Positions 23,952 through 30,451 of a stretch of 64,000 nucleotides of DNA are shown here, piece after piece. The position numbers and the translations under genes were made by a program. Location: the NCBI RefSeq assembly GCF_052115445.1, contig NZ_JBFRGR010000006.1:124001-188000 (forward strand). The letters run 5' to 3'. The number at the start of each line of letters is the position of its first letter. The stretch's first letter is position 1. The notes beneath the pieces are model-generated. The model was not told where the DNA came from and ran no database searches. It saw only the letters and a program-made list of their open reading frames with translations. This stretch comes from Paenibacillus_E sp052115445. GTDB taxonomy: Bacteria > Bacillota > Bacilli > Paenibacillales > NBRC-103111.

Positions 23952-24446
23952 GTGACTTTTAACCATAGAGAAGAGCATATTGATGATCAATTGTTATTAG
24001 TTCAAGCCAATTTGGACGATATGAATCCGGAGTGGATGACTTATGTGATGGATAAGCTTTTTGATGCAGGTGCTAATGATGTATATATGGTACCCATCAT
24101 TATGAAACGAGGACGTCCTGGAATCATGCTGAATGTATTAGTGGATGAGGGTCGTTTGTCTCCGATTGAGGAGATTATTTTTAGTGAAACGACCACACTT
24201 GGCATTCGATATCTTCATGCATCTTGTCATCGATTAGCCAGAGAATTTGAGCGTGTAGAAACACCTTGGGGACCCTTAACGGTAAAAGTTGGTTATCACG
24301 CAGGAAAATTAGTGCAATTTGCACCTGAATTTAAGGAATGTGAACAAGTAGCAAGGATGCATGAAGTACCGCTGAAGATGGTTTATGAGGAAGTTAGGTT
24401 ATTATTCTTGCAACAACTGAGACAAAAAAACGCTCTTCCATTGTGA
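23952..24446 (+). CDS. larC2: LarC2: C-terminal half of nickel-pincer cofactor cyclometallase, separate gene
   Basis: The 164-residue protein corresponds to the C-terminal part of LarC: LLVQANLDDMNPEWMTYVMD (about 15-34), FDAGANDVYMVPIIMKRGRPG and HASCHRLAREFERVETPWG, then YEEVRLLF. LarC inserts Ni into the pincer ligand of lactate racemase in a CTP-dependent step, and needs both halves. Here this half is encoded convergently to larC1, with only 25 bases between their stops. In Lactiplantibacillus the halves lie in one strand and are joined by frameshifting. GTG 23952 is preferred, with AGAGGTGG at 23939-23946; a GTG at 23943 overlaps the site. Confidence 0.85.
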   Translation: MTFNHREEHIDDQLLLVQANLDDMNPEWMTYVMDKLFDAGANDVYMVPIIMKRGRPGIMLNVLVDEGRLSPIEEIIFSETTTLGIRYLHASCHRLAREFERVETPWGPLTVKVGYHAGKLVQFAPEFKECEQVARMHEVPLKMVYEEVRLLFLQQLRQKNALPL

Positions 24447-24457
24447 TGGAAGGGCGT
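24428..24457. terminator. Bidirectional terminator between larC2 and larC1
   Basis: AAACGCTCTTCCAT (24428-24441) pairs with ATGGAAGGGCGTTT (24446-24459 region) with one G-T pair. An A-run precedes it. The larC2 stop codon lies in the loop. Confidence 0.8.
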
Positions 24458-24471
24458 TTGTCATGTCTACG

Positions 24472-25464
24472 CTATTGTGGGGTGCCAGGTGTGGCATCGC
24501 CATGATGCGTGTGCGTATGAGAGTGATCATGATGATGATGATCGTGATCGTGTTTATGATCATGGCTGTGTGAATGATCATCGTGTGTATGCGTATGATC
24601 ATGATGGTGGTGATGATCATCGTGTGTATGCGTATGATCATGATGGTGGTGATGGTCATCGTGCGTATGTGTATGTTCATGACTATGATCATGCGCTAGA
24701 TGCTCATGGCTAATTTGCCATTTACCAATAAATGGATCAACTCTACCAACTACAACGCGCAGCACATTGGGTTGCTTGGGTAAGTCCCTAGTGCCTGCAC
24801 CATAGCCAATATGATCAACGACCATGGGTGGGAAGCTTTTGGAAAATTCATCAGCAATTCCTGAAATAATACCGGCTCCCGTAGGCGTTGTCATTTCTAA
24901 ACTATAAGGAGTTGATGCGATCGGTAAGCCTCTCATCATCTCCAGTGTGGCAGGAGCGGGTACTGGATAAATACCATGATCGATATGTATGGTTCCTGAT
25001 CCTAGTGGTACTGGAGAGGAGAAAATACGCTCGATTTGCAAGGAATCGATGGCTAATGCAACACCTACGATGTCAACGATGGAATCAATGGCACCGACTT
25101 CATGAAAATGTACTTTTTCAATAGGTATCCCGTGAATCTTAGCTTCGGCAATCGCAATTTTTTCGAAAATAGCTAGGCTTAGTGCTGTAACACGCTCATT
25201 GTATTCTGCTTTTTGAATGGCATTGACGATTTCTGAATAATGTCTGTGCTGCTTCGGAGGATGTTCAGGGTCGAGTATGACATCCAGCTTAAGAGCAGAA
25301 ATGCCGCGTTTCACAACGCGCTTCCATTCCAAGGTGTAGGGCTCTAGTTTGATTTTGGAAAGCTCATCCTCAATATAAGCACGATCTGCTCCCGCATCAA
25401 CCAAAGCGCCAAGGGTCATATCGCCGCTAATTCCAGAGAAGCAGTCCAAATATAAAATGCGCAT
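24472..25464 (-). CDS. larC1: LarC1: N-terminal half of the nickel-pincer cyclometallase with a long His-rich tail
   Basis: The 330-residue protein starts RILYLDCFSGISGDMTLGAL, the LarC N-terminal signature, and continues with KVHFHEVGAIDSIVDIVG (about 119-136) and TPTGAGIISGIAD (about 190). After VVGRVDPFIGKW (about 247) the conserved domain ends and a tail of about 70 residues follows, made almost only of His and Asp, including a tandem unit HTHTHDDHHHHHD. This would bind Ni2+ or other metals, as a store or delivery site. The usual LarC2 domain is absent from this frame and is encoded on the opposite strand. It is the last gene of larE-larB-larC1. Confidence 0.9.
   Translation of the reverse strand: MRILYLDCFSGISGDMTLGALVDAGADRAYIEDELSKIKLEPYTLEWKRVVKRGISALKLDVILDPEHPPKQHRHYSEIVNAIQKAEYNERVTALSLAIFEKIAIAEAKIHGIPIEKVHFHEVGAIDSIVDIVGVALAIDSLQIERIFSSPVPLGSGTIHIDHGIYPVPAPATLEMMRGLPIASTPYSLEMTTPTGAGIISGIADEFSKSFPPMVVDHIGYGAGTRDLPKQPNVLRVVVGRVDPFIGKWQISHEHLAHDHSHEHTHTHDDHHHHHDHTHTHDDHHHHHDHTHTHDDHSHSHDHKHDHDHHHHDHSHTHTHHGDATPGTPQ
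24576..24653 (-). repeat. 39-bp tandem repeat encoding His-rich units in larC1
   Basis: Two identical or near-identical 39-bp units (about 24576-24614 and 24615-24653) and a partial third encode repeated HTHTHDDHHHHHD. The low sequence divergence suggests recent duplication and potential copy-number variation in the metal-binding tail. Confidence 0.7.
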
Positions 25465-25473
25465 GGTTGTAAT

Positions 25474-26247
25474 TCACGCTCGTTTCGACATATTTTTGTT
25501 AATGAGTCCTGCATAATAACCAGCGCCAAAGCCATTGTCAATGTTAACGACAGAGATGCCCGGCGAACAGCTATTGAGCATGGACAGCAGCGGTGCGATC
25601 CCGGCAAGGTTCGCACCGTACCCAATACTCGTCGGCACAGCGACGATGGGTTTAGAGACAAGCCCGCCCATGACACTGGCGAGTGCGCCCTCCATGCCGG
25701 CAACTACCACAATCGCGTTCGCACCGCGAATGAGCTCGAGCCGGCGGAAGAGCCGGTGAATGCCAGCGACACCCACGTCGTATATACGTTCAACGTGGCT
25801 GCCTAGGCATTCTGCCGTAAGGGCAGCCTCCTCCGCCACAGGGAGGTCGGAGGTGCCTGCGCACACGACGGCGATATAGCCGTCGTGGACTTTGAGCAGC
25901 GGGCGCTTAAACCAAGTGAGCGCCCGTGCAGTTTCGTGGTAGGTGACACCTTCCACGTTGGCTACGACATAGGCGGCTTTGGCCGCGTCGACCCGTGTGG
26001 CGAGTACGCGGTCGGTATGCTCCATCAGCCGCCGGAAAATGGCCTCGATCTGCTCGGGCGTCTTGCCTTCCCCGAAGATGACCTCGGGGAAGCCTGTCCG
26101 CTTCTCGCGATCGATGTCGAGCTGCGCAAATCCAAGATCAAGGTTGGCGGGACCTGACCCGCCTTCCTTGATGATTTGCTTCTTGGCTTCGTCGATGTCC
26201 AGATCGCCGGTCTGGACGAGTTTTAGGATCTTCTCTAAGTCCATCAT
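25474..26247 (-). CDS. larB: LarB, nicotinic acid adenine dinucleotide carboxylase/hydrolase
   Basis: The 257-residue protein fits LarB, which starts nickel-pincer cofactor synthesis by carboxylating the pyridinium ring of nicotinic acid adenine dinucleotide and releasing AMP. Its C-terminal domain resembles AIR carboxylase (PurE): GYIAVVCAGTSDLPVAEEA, DVGVAGIHRL, VVVAGMEGALASVMGGL, and VPTSIGYGANLAG. The N-terminal part (1-100) has FPEVIFGEGKTPEQIE typical of the family. The codons are visibly more GC-rich than in larC1 and larE on either side. ATG overlaps the larE stop by 4 bases; larC1 starts 9 bases after its stop. Confidence 0.93.
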   Translation of the reverse strand: MMDLEKILKLVQTGDLDIDEAKKQIIKEGGSGPANLDLGFAQLDIDREKRTGFPEVIFGEGKTPEQIEAIFRRLMEHTDRVLATRVDAAKAAYVVANVEGVTYHETARALTWFKRPLLKVHDGYIAVVCAGTSDLPVAEEAALTAECLGSHVERIYDVGVAGIHRLFRRLELIRGANAIVVVAGMEGALASVMGGLVSKPIVAVPTSIGYGANLAGIAPLLSMLNSCSPGISVVNIDNGFGAGYYAGLINKNMSKRA

Positions 26248-27092
26248 AAGGAAGCTTCTTTCACCTTATCTTTCGTTTCTTGAGATAGCACTTCATTCAT
26301 ACTGCCAGTGCGGTAGCCTTGCAAATCTAATGTGACATATGTAAAGCCAAGCTTGCTAAATTTCTCGTAGATCGCATCGCGATGTTCAAGGACTTTGTGA
26401 ATCTCGTCCGGCATGACTTCGATCCGAGCAATCTTCTCGTGATGACGCACACGTACTTGATAGAGACCTAGTTGGGAAAGGAAATATTCGCCTTCATCCA
26501 ATTGGTCAATCTTCCACTTCTCGATTTGCGTACCATACGGTATACGAGAAGATAAGCAGGCAAATGAAGGTTTGTTCCATGTTTTCAGACCAAGCTCTTT
26601 GGAAAGCGCTCGGATCTCGTCTTTGGTTAAGCCGGCTTCTTGCAGCGTACTGCGGACGCCTTGCTCATTCTTCGCTTGTAGTCCTGGTCTATAGTCGCCT
26701 AGATCGTCGACATTGGAACCATCCAAGAGAAACGGATAGCCCAGTTCCTTCGCGATGTCTTGTAAATGGGAATAAAGCCCTGTCTTGCAGTGGTAACAAC
26801 GGTCAGGATTATTGGCAACGAAATTCGCGTTCTCCAATTCCTTTACCTCTGTTTTGTGCAAGCGAACGCCAAATTGTTCAGCTAGTTGTGCAGCGGCATC
26901 GAACTCCCTCGTGGGAAACGTTTCAGATGCTGCAGTTACGGCAAGGACTTGGTCACCAAGCTCTTGCTGTGCACGTTTGAGGACGAATGTACTGTCAACC
27001 CCTCCGGAGAAGGCGACGATGACACGGCCCATGTTTCTTAAAATTTCACCAAGCTTGCGATCTTTCTCGCGCGTCACTTCAGTTATGCTCAT
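26244..27092 (-). CDS. larE: LarE, ATP-dependent sulfur insertase for the nickel-pincer cofactor
   Basis: The protein of 282 residues is a PP-loop ATPase: VIVAFSGGVDSTFVL (about 24-38) binds ATP. LarE activates the carboxylates made by LarB and exchanges them for thiocarboxylates. Three cysteines stand in family-specific places: NPDRCYHCKTGLY (Cys99 and Cys102) and PSFACLSSRIPYG (Cys179). ATG 27092 is chosen because GGGAGGAAAG lies directly upstream; an in-frame start at 27146 lacks a site. It heads the larE-larB-larC1 unit, divergent from lipA. No lactate racemase gene (larA) is in the window. Confidence 0.92.
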   Translation of the reverse strand: MSITEVTREKDRKLGEILRNMGRVIVAFSGGVDSTFVLKRAQQELGDQVLAVTAASETFPTREFDAAAQLAEQFGVRLHKTEVKELENANFVANNPDRCYHCKTGLYSHLQDIAKELGYPFLLDGSNVDDLGDYRPGLQAKNEQGVRSTLQEAGLTKDEIRALSKELGLKTWNKPSFACLSSRIPYGTQIEKWKIDQLDEGEYFLSQLGLYQVRVRHHEKIARIEVMPDEIHKVLEHRDAIYEKFSKLGFTYVTLDLQGYRTGSMNEVLSQETKDKVKEASL

Positions 27093-27182
27093 GTTTCTTT
27101 CCTCCCATACAGCCTTTATGTAGTAAGCTGAGCTGTTTTGGTCCATCTAAACAAGTGTATCACAACTGACCCCCAAAGTGGA

Positions 27183-27210
27183 TTGTTTTGTCAGTCATTC
27201 ATGTTATAAT
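27183..27210 (+). promoter_or_regulatory. Putative SigA promoter of lipA
   Basis: TTGTTT (27183-27188) and TATAAT (27205-27210) are separated by 16 bases, about 40 bases before the GTG start. Confidence 0.5.
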
Positions 27211-27249
27211 AACATCATTGAGAAACCAAATAAAAAGGCGGGAATTACA

Positions 27250-28125
27250 GTGCCTAGAAAAGTGTTAGAGAGAAAACCAGACTGGTTAAAGATCAATCTG
27301 AAGACCGATGAGAATTTCAAAGAAATTAAATCGATGATGCGTTCCAAGACGTTGCATACAGTTTGTGAAGAAGCCAAGTGTCCGAACATTCATGAATGCT
27401 GGGCGAATCGGACAGCGACTTTTATGATATTAGGTGATATTTGTACGCGTGCTTGTCGCTTTTGTGCAGTTAAAACAGGTCTCCCAACGGAGCTTGATTT
27501 GGAAGAGCCGGAACGTGTTGCAGATGCAGCGCTACAAATGGGGCTTCGTCATTGTGTTGTTACTTCGGTGGCACGCGATGATTTAACAGATGGCGGTGCC
27601 ATGATTTTCGCTGAGACGATCAAAGCGATCCGTCGTAAACTGCCGATGTGCACAGTTGAAGTGTTGATTCCTGACTTTCTAGGTCGAGAAGAATCACTAG
27701 CTATCGTGCTTGAGGCAAAGCCAGATATTCTGAATCACAATATGGAAACGGTAGAGCGGATGTCAGATCGTGTTCGTTCTAAAGCGAAATACCGTCGTTC
27801 CCTCGAGCTATTGCAGCGTTCTAAACGGATAGCCCCGAACATTCCAACGAAATCCAGTGTCATGATTGGTGTAGGGGAAGAGTGGGACGAGCTGCTACAA
27901 ACGATGGAAGATCTGCGAGAAGTGGATTGTGATATTATGACGATCGGTCAATACTTACAGCCGTCCACGACGCATTTATCGGTATCCAAGTATTACACAC
28001 CTGAACAGTTTGCTATGCTGAAGGAAGAGGGCATGAAACGCGGCTTTAAGCACGTGGAATCGGGTCCGCTGGTACGCAGTTCCTATCATGCACATGAACA
28101 GGTGAAAGCAGCATCAAGCGTTTAG
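27250..28125 (+). CDS. lipA: Lipoyl synthase
   Basis: LipA is a radical-SAM enzyme that inserts two sulfur atoms into octanoyl chains on E2 and GcvH proteins. Both iron-sulfur clusters are coded: CEEAKCPNIHECW for the auxiliary cluster, and CTRACRFCAVKTG for the SAM cluster (CxxxCxxC). VTSVARDDLTDGGA and SSVMIGVGEEWDE are further family blocks. The start GTG 27250 follows GGCGGG by 7 bases; an upstream in-frame ATG at 27178 overlaps the promoter. The length of 291 residues is usual. yutD follows 48 bases later, as in Bacillus neighbourhoods. Confidence 0.95.
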   Translation: MPRKVLERKPDWLKINLKTDENFKEIKSMMRSKTLHTVCEEAKCPNIHECWANRTATFMILGDICTRACRFCAVKTGLPTELDLEEPERVADAALQMGLRHCVVTSVARDDLTDGGAMIFAETIKAIRRKLPMCTVEVLIPDFLGREESLAIVLEAKPDILNHNMETVERMSDRVRSKAKYRRSLELLQRSKRIAPNIPTKSSVMIGVGEEWDELLQTMEDLREVDCDIMTIGQYLQPSTTHLSVSKYYTPEQFAMLKEEGMKRGFKHVESGPLVRSSYHAHEQVKAASSV

Positions 28126-28173
28126 AAGGCGAATTCAATGAACGGATCATAGAAAGGAGAGCTTCCTACCACC

Positions 28174-28494
28174 ATGATTCATATTGCCAATAAAACATAC
28201 GAGCTTGTTACCGATCACAAAAATGGTTGGAATTTCGAAGTGTTCAAGGAACGCTTCAGCGAAGTGTTGGAGCGGTACGATTATATTGTGGGCGATTGGG
28301 GATATAGTCAATTACGACTGAGAGGGTTTTTCAAAGAAATCCACCCAAAAGCGACCAAAGAATCCTCCATCGCAGCTCTTCAAGATTATTTGAATGAGTA
28401 CTGCAACTTCGGCTGTGCTTACTTTATTATCGAGAAAGTAAACGCGCCTAAACAACAAATACCGTCTGAAGTTATTAGTTCTACAACGGTTTAA
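28174..28494 (+). CDS. yutD: YutD-family protein (DUF1027)
   Basis: The 106-residue protein matches the YutD family: YELVTDHKNGWNFEVFKERF (3-30 region), ERYDYIVGDWGYSQLRLRGFF (about 43-63) and the Cys-containing YCNFGCAYFIIEK (about 82-94). The function is unknown; B. subtilis yutD is also near lipA and lytH/yunB, so this is conserved neighbourhood. AAAGGAGAG lies upstream of the ATG. A strong terminator follows. Confidence 0.88.
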   Translation: MIHIANKTYELVTDHKNGWNFEVFKERFSEVLERYDYIVGDWGYSQLRLRGFFKEIHPKATKESSIAALQDYLNEYCNFGCAYFIIEKVNAPKQQIPSEVISSTTV

Positions 28495-28510
28495 TCAGCA
28501 ATAAACCAAA

Positions 28511-28567
28511 TAACGCCATCTGAACTCCAACAAGTGTGGAGAGCAGATGGCGTTATGTTTTTTGTTA
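28511..28567 (+). terminator. Rho-independent terminator after yutD
   Basis: TAACGCCATCTG (28511-28522) pairs with CAGATGGCGTTA (28544-28555), followed by TGTTTTTTG. It also lies just before the convergent nadK stop. Confidence 0.85.
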
Positions 28568-28583
28568 TACATGCGTGTAAAGC

Positions 28584-29396
28584 TTATTTTATTTCAAGGC
28601 CAACGAAGGCTTCGCGAACCCGATTCCAGAATGGAAACGGACGGAACCGTGCGAACTTTACTTTCACATTGGAAGCCACTCGGCAACGAATGGAAACGAC
28701 ATCGGCACGCTGCATATATAAATGGTCCAGCGACAACAGCATATTCTGCTGTGCTTTTGGATAAATGTCACAGTGGTGATGCTTTGGCAAGATCATCGAT
28801 GAACCTAGTGTTCGATACACGCGATTGTTAATCGATGCGATCTCGGCAATTTGAATAGCTTCAAGCGATGGATGGACCATGGCGCCGCCTAAGCTCTTGT
28901 TGTAAGCCGTACTGCCTGCAGGAGAAGATATGCAAATACCGTCACCGCGGAACATTTCAAACATTTCATCGTTCACGTGAAGTCTTGCGACTAGTGAAAC
29001 TTCGATCCCACGGATCGTAAACTCGTTAAGTGCGAGGTGTGTTTCAACACCCTTGTCCGTCGTAATTTCGATTTCGACAACGGGGTAGCGCACGACTTGC
29101 AACTCCTCTGGTGTTGCGACACTAAACATTAATGAAGCTAGATGATCTAATTCGTCCGGCTTCCAATCTGCGAAAAATCCAAGATGCCCCGTATGGATCC
29201 CAACGAATGCGATATGATCTAACTTGTCGACATATTTATGAAAGGCTTGGAGCATCGTGCCATCTCCGCCAATGGACAGGACGATATCGGGATGGTCTTC
29301 ATCCCTTGGCATGCCTTGCTGAGCGGCGAGAGCGTGGAAGCGTTCGGTCAGCCCCTTGGAGATGTCATCGCCTCGTTCAATGACGTTATATTTCAA
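28584..29396 (-). CDS. nadK: NAD kinase
   Basis: The 270-residue enzyme phosphorylates NAD to NADP. Its signature blocks are present: LSIGGDGTMLQAFH (GGDG, about 42-50), ALNEFTIRG and SSPAGSTAYNKSLGGAMVHP (about 148-166). The start is TTG at 29396 with a consensus AGGAGGA six bases upstream, and no upstream ATG competes. It is convergent with yutD and separated from it by a terminator. The PilZ gene lies upstream on the same strand, about 80 bases away. Confidence 0.93.
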   Translation of the reverse strand: MKYNVIERGDDISKGLTERFHALAAQQGMPRDEDHPDIVLSIGGDGTMLQAFHKYVDKLDHIAFVGIHTGHLGFFADWKPDELDHLASLMFSVATPEELQVVRYPVVEIEITTDKGVETHLALNEFTIRGIEVSLVARLHVNDEMFEMFRGDGICISSPAGSTAYNKSLGGAMVHPSLEAIQIAEIASINNRVYRTLGSSMILPKHHHCDIYPKAQQNMLLSLDHLYMQRADVVSIRCRVASNVKVKFARFRPFPFWNRVREAFVGLEIK

Positions 29397-29473
29397 TCTT
29401 GTTCCTCCTAAGAGTTTTGCTTTAGCAAAAATTGCTTCGTAAGCGTGGACTGAGTTTTCGTAGAATTATAATC

Positions 29474-30145
29474 TTAATAATTGGAACAGAAGGCATCAAT
29501 ATCTTGGAGAATGGATTCAGGCGTATACCGAAATTCTGCGGCGACCCGATAGCTGTCGTTGCTGAAATGCGTAACTCTTACAATTTCACCATAGACAGTC
29601 ATAGGCTGAGAGACATTCGGGAGAATGAAGCTGAACTCCAGAATCAATGGAAAGAATAGTCGATTGGATGTGACAAAGGATAATCCGCCAACACTGATAT
29701 CGAGAAGTTGTCCAGTAAAAGCGACACCCTTCTGAGCAGATAAGCTTCGAATGCCAGCGACACGCAGTGTAATCGGTGTACGCAGTGTAAGCTTAGCACG
29801 AGGATGTCTGCGGTTTTGATGTTGAAAAACTTCCTCTGGAAGAGATAGAGTCAGGGAACAGATCGTTTTTTTTAGTTCAAGCCCAATCAAATCGACATAG
29901 GCGTAATATAAAATGGCACCATCTTTGAAAGAAAATTCAACGAAAGAAACATGTTCGAGCTTGTCAAAGGGGTAGACACCCAATTGTTCAAGACATACGG
30001 TTATCGAATCTTCGCTTATTTTGTCGATAGCAAAGTTATCTTCAAAGCAGAAAGGTTGTCCATCTTTACTTTCACCAACAATGATAATATGACAATCCTG
30101 ATTTGGTGAAAAAGAAGCCAATTCTAGTACCTTATTCCAATCCAT
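29474..30145 (-). CDS. PilZ-domain protein, c-di-GMP effector candidate
   Basis: The 223-residue protein has a YcgR-like N-terminal domain (about 1-105) and a C-terminal PilZ domain (about 108-215). The c-di-GMP-binding motifs are intact: NRRHPRAKL (RxxxR) and LLDISVGGLSFV (DxSxGG). Proteins of this build slow flagella or alter secretion in response to c-di-GMP, but the partner here is unknown. A diguanylate cyclase is encoded 6 kb away at 35832. The terminator and repeat to its right (30231-30450) separate it from glgP. Confidence 0.85.
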   Translation of the reverse strand: MDWNKVLELASFSPNQDCHIIIVGESKDGQPFCFEDNFAIDKISEDSITVCLEQLGVYPFDKLEHVSFVEFSFKDGAILYYAYVDLIGLELKKTICSLTLSLPEEVFQHQNRRHPRAKLTLRTPITLRVAGIRSLSAQKGVAFTGQLLDISVGGLSFVTSNRLFFPLILEFSFILPNVSQPMTVYGEIVRVTHFSNDSYRVAAEFRYTPESILQDIDAFCSNY

Positions 30146-30230
30146 AGCATCACCAAGTCGTTAGATTTACATTCACATCTGCCTGTACATCCTGTAAATA
30201 CTCTTCTCATCATAATTTATCTAAGTCAAT

Positions 30231-30254
30231 AAGAAAAGCCCCAAACGGGGCTTT
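30231..30254 (-). terminator. Terminator for the glgP transcript
   Basis: AAAGCCCC (30235-30242) pairs with GGGGCTTT (30247-30254) around AAAC. On the minus strand it is followed by TTCTTATTG. It lies beyond repeat copy B, so that repeat is transcribed as 3' untranslated RNA of glgP. Confidence 0.75.
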
Positions 30255-30271
30255 AGCTTAGGTTAAGCGAT

Positions 30272-30450
30272 TTTACCACATAGGAAGTTAAGTTTTCGAT
30301 ACCGAAAACCGCTTTCCTATTGGCGATAAAACTTACCTCTCCTGGGGTCCCTACAAAGTAATCGGAATTTGCTTCGAAGGTTAGCGTCACTTTGAGGGGT
30401 AGAATAGCGGTCGCTCATCTTTGAATGGCTTCGATAGAAGTTTTCTCATT
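30272..30450 (+). repeat. Structured intergenic repeat, copy B (long form)
   Basis: It shares its 5' and 3' blocks with 12668-12783 but has about 65 extra bases in the middle (about 30339-30405). The 5' part folds into a long hairpin: TTTTACC, ATAGGAAG and AGTTTTCG pair with CGAAAAC, CTTTCCTAT and GATAAAA. The 3' end abuts the glgP stop codon at 30452. Confidence 0.75.
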
Positions 30451-30451
30451 A

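Noticed and set aside
24446..24472. LarC1/LarC2 joined by programmed frameshift as in Lactiplantibacillus
   Set aside because: The two frames are on opposite strands and convergent, with a terminator between them; no frameshift can join them.
24576..24653. CRISPR-like array
   Set aside because: The 39-bp units are adjacent without unique spacers and encode His-rich protein. The 6263 iterons are likewise too short and unspaced. No cas genes are seen.
24477..24713. Open frame on the plus strand opposite the larC1 His-rich tail
   Set aside because: It is the antisense shadow of the GAT/CAT repeats, with no ribosome site and a low-complexity His/Asp/Tyr product.
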